Made by a program: the position numbers and the translations under genes. Below the pieces are notes generated by a model. It was not told the origin of the DNA. It searched no databases and saw nothing but the letters and a program-made list of their open reading frames with translations. 64,000 nt of DNA from the NCBI GenBank assembly GCA_011800805.1, contig MPNW01000002.1, positions 192,324 through 256,323 of the forward strand, read 5' to 3'. The stretch's first letter is position 1; the number at the start of each line of letters is the position of its first letter. The DNA comes from Hirudo medicinalis. Its lineage: Eukaryota; Annelida; Clitellata; Hirudinida; Hirudinidae. Below, one piece after another: positions 11,471 through 22,447 of this stretch.

Positions 11471-14400
11471 ATGAACTTCAGAGGACTACAAATCGTTATT
11501 TTTTGTTACTCTTGCATTCCAACTGCACTTGGAAAGGGTGATGGTGCTCCAGAATCGGCTTGTGACTCCATGACCCCAAGTCATTCCGGCTACACATTCC
11601 AGGACCCTAAAACTTTACCTTATTCAATTTCTGTTGAACCCGGATGTTCAACAGGTGAGTTGCCTATTTATTTTAAAATTACTGTGTTAAACACGTGTTT
11701 AAAAACAAGTCATTATGAGTGAATTATTGATGGTGACTCATAGGTCTATTTTTCAAAATGTTGAATTATTTTGAATTTAATCAGACCTTAATTAATTTAT
11801 TCGTTAAGTCGTGGTTAGCTGATATCTTCCTTCTAATCATCGTCGAATTGTTCTCCAAAGTCAGTTGAAAAATTTCATTGCAGTTATAATTCAAGGCACA
11901 GAAATTTTCAAAGGATTTTTATTAAAAGCCGTTAATGAAAGAAACGAAACAATAGGAAAGTTTCTTAAGAATAACGAGAGAACAAAACTTATTTGCGGGG
12001 TGATTTTTATTAATTATATTGTTACCGAATATTTTTTAGGTTTATTTAAACACACTTAAATTTTCTAAAAAAAAATATTACATTTGTGGGATGCACAAAA
12101 GATTGCCGTCTAAATTTTCGAAGACTTGATGCATTTTGTTTTACAGATGAGTTCCCTATTGCATGATTATTAATTATAAATTAGGATTATTACTTGCACC
12201 TCTTCTGCAGATATTATTATTTGAGGTTTATACTAATCAAGTTGACTGTAAATAATTGATAAACATTCATTTATTTATTTTATTATCAATTTATTTAATT
12301 TTATATTTAATAATTTATTTATTTGGTAAATAATAAATTTGAAAAAATAGTTTAAGCTAAAATTTACATGAGGTCGAGTACGATAAATATTTTTAATAAG
12401 GAATAGTTAAAATAATAATTGAAATCATTCAGGACCAAGCTGTGACGCATACTGAGAAACTCACTGTTAGTCAAATTGGACTCAGATGGGATTCTGATGG
12501 TTTTCTAGGAACAGTCTACTTCCAGTAAGTTCTCGAACGGAAGATTTGTTAAAGAATAAAACGCGAAAATACAGTCAAGACGAAACCATGAGGACACCCC
12601 ATTATTTCGTGATAACTCGCTAAACAAAAATATGATTGTGGGGAAATTGTAGTATGTTGTGCAATTATATATTTGTGATTATCTCTTAAATTTTCGTCAA
12701 GATATTTTCACGCAATTTAAAAATTCAGAAAACGTGATTTCGAGGCGTCCAATAACCATGAAATACACTTTCATAAATCATCGCAAATGACTAGAATCTC
12801 GCGAAAAACAAGAACAAAAAAAATATTAATAACAAATAATGTTACCTTTATTCTCAATAAGTTTAAAACATCTGCTATCCATTGATTTTATTAAAGTTTT
12901 TACGAATTTTCAATCCAGTTCTTTCTATGCACTCCTAACGGCATTTTCCAGGTCAGATTTGGAGTGGAACTGCCTTCCATTGTTGTAGACCAGTCTTGAC
13001 AACATTCCCCAGACGTTTTCTATAAGATTTAAGTCTGGGGAACAGGCTGGCAAACTCATAACTTTCAAATTTCTGTTCTGGAAAAATGTCTTCGTCAACT
13101 TGGAAGTATGGATCAGGGCATTATCTTGCTGGAAAATAAATTTTTTTCTATAATAAGCTTCCCCAAAAGGCAGGAGATGATCTTCTAATACTTTGATGTA
13201 ATCTGCTGAAGACTGTCTCTCATCCAGAAAGGCCAATTCAGTTAATCCTTCATTGAAAATTCCTCCCCAAATCTTCACCGATCCTGCTCCATGATTTCGG
13301 CTAAAAAATGTTTATTTTTCTAACCTGAGGTCATTCCAGTAGACCATCAGGTCCATCCAGGTTAAATTTCTTCTCATCTGAAAAAATAATATTGCCACAG
13401 CCATCTCTGTTGGAGAGCATGGTTTTGGTCCATTCCACTATTGCCAACTTGTGATGGTTTTTAAGAGCTGGAATCTTTAATTTTTTTTCATATAATAAAA
13501 TACCACTAGATCTCAAATAACTTAACTCTGTACTTTTACAAATTTTTAAATCAAGTTCAATTCTAATTTGATTTGCTGAAAATTTACCTGTAGAAGCCTT
13601 TCTTACCAGGAGTCTCTGCTGACGAATCGTCAGTTTCTTGGGTCTTCCATGATTATTTTTGGTTGCATATTCTTCAGCAGCCTTTAAGTAGTTCCAGATG
13701 ACAGTCTTGGATCGATTGAGCTCTTTGCCAATTTCCCTGATTGAATAATTTGCTTCTTGAAGGCCTCAAGCTGCCCTCTCCTTGTCAGACAACATTTTAC
13801 CTCCAGCCATTTATAAAATAGTAATTTATAAACTTCAAATTAATTTTTAACTCTTTTTGGATTTATATATCGATAATATTTGCATTTTTTGCATTTTGAT
13901 TGCATAACTATCAAAAAATTTCAAGTTTTATGGGATATAAGTAAGGACGTCTTCATTGTTTTCAAACGACCGTAAAATGTCATTTTGCATATTTTACAAG
14001 TTCTACTTGTTCAATTTATTTGAAATTCGTTTTGTATACAATAAAGTAACATTGTTATGTATGTTACAGTGTTGTATGCAATTGAGTAATATTGAACTTA
14101 TATTTAGCGAGTTGTCAGGAAATTATGGGGTGTCCTTATGGTTTCTGTCCTGTCTGTATGTATTTAATGCTCGTGTTACATTAATAATGAAAATATTATT
14201 TATTTAATTTATTGCTAAACACGTGTTTTAAATTAAGTATATTTGATTCTTCTAGAGGAACAATTGTGAAGGATTTTTCAAACTTTTGGAGCATAAGGAG
14301 TTCAAGTTGCGACACAAGAACTATTCCTACTACAACTGAGACTACTGCAATTTATGCTTTGACATCATTTTTAAGCCCAAAACTATTGGACTGCGCTGGT

Positions 14401-17400
14401 TGCAACACAAGTATCTCCTCAACTAAAACTACGACTATATATTACGACGTTGGGACACCACTTATAACTCCGACACCAGTAAGCAGTGTGAGTTAATGTC
14501 ACTTCAGGATGACATAAAGTTTTATTATTATTATTATAATTACCTACAGAAGATCATTTATTAAAAAAAACCCTTGCAGGATATTCAATCACAACAATCT
14601 TGTCCTCCGAACGTTAAGTGTTTCCAGTGTCCAGATAGTAACTGTGTCATAACATGGGCAAAAGGAGCGAAAGATTACGTAGACTTTCAAATTTCTGCAT
14701 ACGTTAGAAGCGATAACCGCTACGTAGCCATGGCATTTTCTTACGACGAAGAAATGGTTTGTTAAAAGAAATTATATTCTTTCATCAGTCTGATGTAAAT
14801 CTTAACCACAGGGAAATGATAGCGTGGTTCTGTGTTGGAAAGAAGGAAACAAGCATTTTGCCGAAGTTTGGTTCACAGGAGAAGAATCAATCAGCAAAAC
14901 TCCAGACGTAAGGAAGAATGCCGGCCATTTTAAGATAAAAGTTTATATCCGTCATATGATTTTCAGCCCTTGGAAAGCCTCGATGTGAGCAAAACCAAAT
15001 TTAGCTACGAGGACAAATGGATGAGCTGCAAATTCTCCAAAAGAATAGAACGTAGTATTAACAGTTCTGGTGAAGTTTATTATCTTAATGAATCGACCTA
15101 CAATTTATTCTTTGCCACCGGGATGATGAGTTCGGGTAAGTTGATTATTAGCTCAGCATGGATTGGCATGAACGCGAGGTTCTAATTTAACCGCACAATT
15201 TCTTGCCAGGTGGACCACGCAAACACGAGAGAAAAGCATTTTCTACCTCAAAGTTTAATTTTACAGATTTTAGAGTTGAAGCAAATATTGCAACTCAATC
15301 TGACGTAAATTTTTCCATCACGTTGCTACTTCTTCAATTTATTATAACATTAAATTTTTTAAAATGCCTTTTGTTAAGATTTTATGGGGTAATTCAGCCT
15401 CCAAATCCTACTAAGTGCACAATTACTTATAAAAAGTACAAAAGGCTAGTTTCAATTTTTCAAACAGATCAGGTACAAGGAATCATGTCCTGTGAATGAA
15501 GGTTGTTTCACGTGTCCAGATGGAAAATGCGTGATAAACTGGAGTCCGAAAAATAATGATTACGAGACATTTCAAATATCCGCTCCTGTGGTAGATGATA
15601 CTTCTTATTTAGCGATGGCTCTTTCAAAAGATGAAAAAATGGTTACCAATGACTGTTCATTTACTGTTAAATGAATTAACACTTGAATAATAAGTTTAAC
15701 TTCTAGGGCAACGACAGTATAACTCTTTGCTATAAATTTGGCGATTCATTCGTTGCAAAGATGTGGTATTCAGTGGATTATAAAGTTCATCCTGCGTCGA
15801 ACGTGAGATTTAATTCAAACAATTACTCAATTGGACTCTAAGGCTATTTTTAATGAGCAATATTGGTGCTTATATTCAGCCTTTTGAAAGCTTGGATCCT
15901 TCAAGTTTTAATGGAAGTTATTCAAATGGAAGGATGAGTTGCAGATTCTCGAAACAAATCGAACGTCCCCAGGGAAGCAACAACTCGGTTTATTATCTTA
16001 ATGATCAACTCTTTCATTTACTATTCGCTACTGGACCAATGAATGGAGGTAAACGATGGTTGTCACATTTACAAAGTTTTTCTAATGACGTATTTTGCAG
16101 TAAAATAATGTATTTATTGAACTATGAGCTATTAATATTAGAAAACAATTGCTACCAAAACTGAACAATCTCCAACAATTTCCTTCACTTAAGATTCTAA
16201 ACCAACGCTAATCCATATTCTGCATTTTTTCTGCTTTAATTTGTTGTCGTTATTCCACGATATACCAGCAGTTTAGATCCTCTCCTCTCAGGTTTGCCTT
16301 CTTCTTTCGAATAGGTCGGTTTCTGTCTCAATCATTTTAGAAATATACAATAGTAGGCAATAAATGCAATTTACACTGCAAATACACAACTTAGGCTAGT
16401 CTTGCTCTCACATGATTCAACATTGACTTCAAGTTTTTATTGAAATATTTTCTATAAATAATTTTATATATCATTTTATATGTCATTGTTATACTAAAAT
16501 AATTTTATTCAATTTCATAAAACCTGCAGAAGTTCCAGAAAAACACGTCTACAAATTGTTCTCAAACTCAGCATTGAATCTCACTGATATTTCAACAGTG
16601 AACGTCGGAGATCCGCCTTCATCGAACAGCCTTATTAAAGCACATGGTAAACATTTTATTAATTACTGGAATTACTTAAATTTCACATTTTCGTTGTCAA
16701 ATTTTTAATCAATTACTTTAACATTTAAAACCAATGTTCTATCTAAGAAGCATCTCGCTATTGCAAGCAATGGTAATGGTGCTCTTGATGATGATGACGA
16801 TGGCGATTTAATGTAAATATAGTTCACATGTAGCGCTATATTAATATCAGCTTTTCGACAACCATTTTCATAGCAGCGCAAGCTAGGTTGCGAACACGAC
16901 ACATTGCGACTGTTGCAATTAATGCCTTATCCAGGAACGCAATCTAAAATTGAGCTAAATTGCATTATGACGATGACGACATTTGGCGATGATACAATGA
17001 TGACACTCGATTTTTCTCAATTTTTGTGAAATGTGTCAACTCGAAAAATTGTATTGTTCTGAATATTCTCTTCTCACTTTATTATTTTAAAAAGTTGTAA
17101 TTTTAACTGAGCTGTCGTCACAAATGTGTGTTTTAGGAATCCTGATGGTGATAGCTTGGTTGATGATGGCAAGTGTTAGCATTTTGTTGCCGAGGTACTT
17201 CAAGTATGCCTGGCCTGACAAGAAGATACTGAATAAGCCCATTTGGTTTCCGGTCAGTATTAAGATTTTGTAACATTGTACAAGATTTTTTTGTACAAGA
17301 TTAACATTGTACATTATTTTTGTATACTGTTATAAGAATAATAGCCTACCTCAGATATTAATAACAGATAATAATAATAAATAATAATTATCATATGAAT

Positions 17401-19420
17401 AAATTAAACAAATTCAATCATAGATTCATCAGATATTGATGGTCTTTGTTTTCTTATTGACTGCCATTGCCTTCATCATCATTTTCTGTGAAGTCAGAGG
17501 ATACGTGCAGGTATTGTCAAAATCATTTAATAAACTTAAGTAATTGCAATGGCACCGACCATCATACTGATAAACTGATATCATGTGTATTGTTGTCATA
17601 ATATAGCATCATATTGTTTACAATTTGTAAATCCACATTTAGGATGATGATGGTCCCACGACGAGGGCACATGCCCCCATAGGAATTATAGTAATGATCC
17701 TTGTTGTTCTCAATGTTAGTTGATTTTTTAATTTACTTTTGGAACATTTTTATCACACCTAGATAAATATAAATGTTGAGATCAATTTTTTTAATGTGGG
17801 TGCCAATAGTTTGACTTTTGCGATGCCTTTCATCAAAAAGCTGAAGAATCTGGATTAGAATCCTTACCTCCAGTTGGGCTTTTTAGAGATGTTTTTATTG
17901 GTGTCATTTTCGGAATTATCGTTTTACACTTTTGCGCAAATTAACTTAACATCGATTTGCAGGGGTTTAATGAGACCAATGTCTGCATGACAAACCACTC
18001 AAACCTCCCATTTTCTTCGCATCTTGTTGAATTGTATTAAGCAGATTTATTTCAATTCAAATTTCATCAATAACCTAGAATTATTATGCAAACTGTGTAC
18101 AAATGACCAGAACAGATGTTTCTTAAATAAGTAAGAATCATGAGCATGAGAGCAATAAAGGCTTGTAAGGTCGCTTTGTGGCAGTGCAAGCTGGATTGAA
18201 ACACAACACTGTGCTGACTGCTGCTTTTTAACTTGTGAGAGCAAAACGCTCCGAGCTAACTAAATGCCATTTAATTCACTGACATCTTAAATCTGAATCT
18301 AATTCGCGCCAACGTCGGAAAGATTTTCTTTGAATTCTGAGACCAATTATTTGATTAGAAAAAATGATATTTATGACCACAAGTCCTCGAAGTGTGATGT
18401 TAAAATTAGAACTTCCTCAATGTTTCTTAAAGGGGTTTTCCTTAAATTTCTGCTTTTTGATGGTCTTTCGAATAAATCATAAACATGAATATTAATTTAT
18501 TGCAGCCCGTAATGGCTTTGGTCAGATGCAATCCTGAACACAAATATCGATGGATTTTTAATTATTTTCACACATTTGTTGGAGAATTTGTCCTTATTCT
18601 TGCTGGTTAGTTGGTGCTACAAATTTAAAAAGCTGTTGCAATGCTCAAACTTAGCTAATTAAAAAATACATAATAATGATATTATTTAATATTAACTTGT
18701 TTAAAATTTATTGGTATGTCAATTATAAACTAATTTCTAAGTTAATAAAGATAATTCCATAACAAATCCACAATTTCCAATTGGAATTGTCTAAGTTAGT
18801 TTAGTCTAGTTGTACAGTTAAAGTTGTGGTTCAAAACGAGTTTGTTTTAACATTGTTTACGACTTTACATCTAATTTTCTTCAACTAAGTTCTCAGTTAG
18901 ATTTTTTCACCATATTTGAACCCAGAAGTTAATCAAGTTCGAATCTTCAAACATGAATAATGAATGTTAATTAATTTTCAGTGATTAACATTTTCCTGAG
19001 CTTCTTCATGCCTCAAGCAAATATTGGATATTGGGTGGTGTGGGTGATGGTGGCTCTTGTCTGCTGGCATGCTCTCATTGAATTCCTCCTTGTTATGCAC
19101 CAGAAATATCTTCAGTCCAAGTCATTCAGTAAGTGTTTCCTATTAACTTGGACATTGCAACAGCATCTTCAAAATTTTTATCCCATTTAGGGTCGACGGG
19201 TGACACCCTTTCCAGTGAAATTAAATTGCACGATTTCATGTCAACATCAAGCAAACTTGTGAGTCTATAAATTGAAAACAATTTGACAAATGTTACATGT
19301 TCTGGTAATAGTTGGATTACATTTCAGTTGTCCAGTTTGCAAACTTTTCTAATTTTTGCTCAATGGATCGGAGTCACTGGACTTGCAATCGCCATCTGCG
19401 TCGGCATCGGAATTGCTTGA
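11471..19420 (+). CDS. FRRS1-like: ferric-chelate reductase 1-like, copy A: reeler, two DOMON blocks, cytochrome b561
   Basis: FRRS1 (SDR2) proteins are membrane ferric reductases that pass electrons through a haem-binding b561 core. Nineteen exons join in frame: 11471-11654, 11884-11999, 12433-12524, 14256-14487, 14580-14756, 14812-14907, 14967-15135, 15210-15304, 15468-15641, 15707-15802, 15880-16048, 16530-16646, 17137-17252, 17424-17510, 17643-17714, 18506-18605, 18982-19128, 19191-19258 and 19328-19420. They total 2400 nt, or 799 residues. There is a signal peptide, then a reeler domain (about 20-131), a Ser/Thr-rich linker (131-208), DOMON 1 (209-387), DOMON 2 (388-572) and b561 (about 570-799). 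Four candidate haem histidines sit in their usual helices: H572 (KAHG), H613 (IHQ), H650 (AHAP) and H686 (NYFH). The usual family member has one DOMON, so the second block is unusual. A Tc1 element occupies intron 3. Confidence 0.9.
12572..14156 (-). mobile_element. Tc1/mariner transposon (1585 bp) with both inverted ends
   Basis: The element lies in intron 3 of reductase copy A and is flanked by TA on both sides (12570-12571 and 14157-14158), the usual Tc1/mariner target duplication. The ends are inverted copies: CAGTCAAGACGAAACCATGA at the left and CAGACAGGACAGAAACCATA inward from the right, then GGACACCCCAT and, after a short gap, AACTCGCTAA on both. A degraded transposase gene lies on the minus strand inside it. 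About 1.6 kb is normal for the family. It is inserted antisense to the host gene. Confidence 0.93.
12925..13812 (-). pseudogene. Tc1-type transposase, broken
   Basis: Starting from ATG at about 13812 the minus strand reads MAGGKMLSDKE. It has an N-terminal helix-turn-helix region (IREIGKELNRSKTVIWNYLK) and a PRKL-like link (GRPKKL). The DDE domain follows: IIFSDEKKFNLDGPDG (first Asp), IFQQDNALIHTS (second Asp) and PDLNLIENVWG (Glu). There are 34 residues between the second Asp and the Glu, giving DD34E. An in-frame TGA about 14 codons in, and a frame break with stops around 13280-13330, separate the pieces. As written it should not yield active transposase. Confidence 0.88.
16810..16955 (-). 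mobile_element. tRNA-derived SINE, diverged copy
   Basis: Inverse complement of the SINE family seen at 20226 and 23416. It includes GGTTGCGAACACGACACATT (B box region) and AGGAACGCAATC (A box side). It lies in intron 12 of reductase copy A. Confidence 0.65.
18125..18260 (-). mobile_element. tRNA-derived SINE, heavily diverged copy
   Basis: The stretch GGCAGTGCAAGCTGGATTGA followed by AACACAACACTG aligns, with many changes, to the inverse complement of the SINE B-box part (CAGTGCAGGCTGGGTTTCGA, then ACACGACACATT). It lies in intron 15 of reductase copy A. Confidence 0.45.
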
Positions 19421-22396
19421 CGTGAATTGTGATTGTAATCAGTCATTTCTCAAAGACTTGGATAAAAATCGTGTTTCATATTTCACGATTCATATGCAAT
19501 CTTAAATGTAATTCATTCCAAATTCTAAAACGTTCAACACATGTATATAAATTTTCCATTTTCCATGGCTGACTATCGTTTTGCTAGCTTAAAATGCAAG
19601 TAGACAATTCTAAGCAAGTAATAAAATACAATAAATACAACAAACTTATACTACGATATACAATATATATATATGCAAACATATATTATATATATACGAT
19701 AATAAGGTAAGAAATATAAACTCTACATGGCATGGAAAGATAAGGTAAGCAGTTGAATAATCGAATATTGAAGTTGTGAATAAATGCCTGCTATAGGTGG
19801 CAATGAAGGTGGTGTTGTGTTGGATTGGATAAGGTGCGATAGGTTATAGTGCATCGTGAAAGTTGTCTTTGTATCAATAAATTACAGAGTCCAATACTTT
19901 TAAAGAATCTAGGTTTATTATGTTGAATGTGGTTTACCAAGAAAGATTTTCATCTAATGTAATCCCTCAACATTTTTTACGCAATAAAAAGCTAATTGAT
20001 AAAAAACTTGGATGCAATTGTTCAGGATATGTAGTTGTCTTTTTTATAATAAATTAATGTATTAAAATAACATTTTTATAATGAAAATCTAGCAATGGAA
20101 AATTACTTGGAACCCACGTTAGTTTGGATGATCAACTTGTTAAGATAACCGATTTTCCTTTTCTAGTCAAATTGTATTAATGAGAAAGTCCAGAAATTGT
20201 GTGAAACTTCATAAAGGTCTTTCTAGTGCAGCTCGGCCGAATGGGTTGCGTTCCTGCATATGGCGGTATGGCAAAGAAATGTAATGTGTCTTGTTCGAAA
20301 CCCAGCCTGCACTGGGAAGGAACGCTACTTAAAAGGCTAACGAAAAGGCACCTCTGACGCATATGGCGCTATGTAAATGAAGTTTCTCTCATTTAGCCTA
20401 CCTCGTTTTTCTCATAATTTGCTTTCATTAATCAATCTATTCCGAGTCATTTTTAACACTCAGAACTTTAGATCCTCTGCAAAAGCAAAAGCAACATCGT
20501 TAAAAAGGAAGGTTAAGAAATTTGGTAAAAAAAATTAAAACAAGAAAAAATGTCTTTTATAAAATGTTTTTTATGCTAAAGATGGAATTTCTCAGCAACA
20601 CCACGAATCCTTTAAAAATTGAATGTTTTTGTTTGCAAGAGATCTGTTGGTTATTATTATTATGTAATCCGATAAGAGTAATGTTTTTGAATTAAGGCTA
20701 GAATTGCTCATCACTTTCTTGTTGCAATTCATTAAATGGAGGTAAAACAGCTGCAGTGAAACTTGAAATAATTGAGCAGGACATGGCGTACTCTAAAACA
20801 CTTTTTCGTATTTTTAGGATTAGATATGAATAGCAACATTCCAACAGACTCCAAAACTCCAAACATTTTACGGAATTTTCACCACATTTTATGTTGTCGA
20901 GTATTTTGTTATTTAAGCGTACAACAGGTGGTCATGCGACAAACAAGGTCAACGAAATGTTTTGAAAAAACTGAAGAAAACGAAATGATTTTAATTTGGG
21001 CTGCAGATGGATTAAATGTTTTAAACTCGATTAATCGAACCATATTATTTTTCAAATAATTTCCCAAAACATTTTAATTTTATCCGGAAATCAATTTATT
21101 CATGATAAAATGCTCGCAATAGGAGTTTAGAAACAATTTTTTGTGGTTCATTAATTCACATTTAGCCAGTTGCTGAGGCAAACGAGTCTGTTGATGCTGT
21201 CTGTAGATGGAGAAGCACGTTTGTTATTCACGACGTGTCTGGAAAGGGAAAATAACCATTATATTATACATAATTATTAATTATTATTATTATTAATTAT
21301 TATTAATTATTATTATGTTATTATTAATTATTACATATAGTATTTTTCTCATATTTCCCTTTCATTAAGCAATCTATTCCAAGTCATGTTTAAAATTCAA
21401 AAGTCGTAGCTAGAGAAGCTAAGTATTTGAAGACTAGCTTGGCACAAGGCCTTGTGATGGCACACATTTCCGCCACCATTTCAAATCTTTGTCAATTTCT
21501 GGTTCTGCTCAACAATGTGCTAAAGCTTTTGTTGCAGCAGGTGATTGCAGTACTTGTGTCCATCGTATGTTTTTAAGCGCAATACAGTGCGTTCGCTCTT
21601 TGTACACAATAATAATATATGATACCAAAGAAATAACAAGATATAAAAATAAAGAGTTGTAAAACAAAAAGTAGTTGAAAATATGATATAAATTTTAAAT
21701 AAATAAATAACTGATTAAAAAATATTTAAAAATTTAACGAGTTAATCGCGGTAACTATTTTTACTGAACAAAGAATTAGCGCATTAACGCAGATTAATCT
21801 GCAACCCTAATTTTAATAAAGTTAATAAAATGTCTTCTCTTTATTTTTCACCAATATGGTTTTTATGCCCATGATGAACCCAGTTTCTTACCGAAGTCCA
21901 TCAATTCAAACCCAGCCGTTAATTTGAGTACCTTCTATAAAATGCTCATAATTGGATTCACTTGATCCGAAGATCAAAGATTTTGTGATCCTGAATAAAT
22001 GATTAAACTCGTGATCAGAATCACAATCGTAATTGTCTGATTGGTGAATAGGCAGAGTTTTAAAGTGAATGGGACATGACATGTTTCATAAGTATCTCTT
22101 TTGTTCAAGAATGTGGAGAGTTTTTGGACATTAATCTCAACTGGAACATTAAATAAAAAACTGCAGTGGTGGTTCAGTTCCACTTCTTATGCCGTTTCAA
22201 AAATTTGTTAGATCACATCTTAAATTCTCGTGAATAAAAAAAAAAATATTGTCATTTATTGTTTTTTATTAATATTACTTTCTCTGTTAATGCAGGGCAA
22301 GTTTTCAAGTTTGAATCACTTGTCGAGCACCTTCTATTCAGTGCGAACTTTCCTTTTATAGCTGCTTTTAATTGCTCCTTTTAAACCGTCTTTAAA
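19421..22396. other. spacer between the two reductase genes
   Basis: About 3 kb separates the stop of copy A from the start of copy B. It holds candidate AATAAA signals near 19620-19640, a TA-rich stretch near 19660-19700, one SINE (20226-20385), and an ATT/AATT tract near 21265-21330. Open frames here match nothing known. The region just before 22397 would contain the promoter of copy B; I could not identify a TATA or initiator with confidence. Confidence 0.5.
20226..20385 (+). mobile_element. tRNA-derived SINE, near full length
   Basis: It begins GTGCAGCTCGGCCGAATGGG, which resembles a Leu/Ser tRNA start with a polymerase III A box. The B box GTTCGAAACC lies near 20295. The body then reads GGAACGCTACTTAAA and ends CTGACGCATATGGCGCTATG followed by TAAATGAAG. 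It lies in the spacer between the two reductase genes. Confidence 0.85.
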
Positions 22397-22447
22397 ATGA
22401 ATCTTCATTCGAGCGAACGAATATTTGCGTCGGAAACGGCACCGAAA

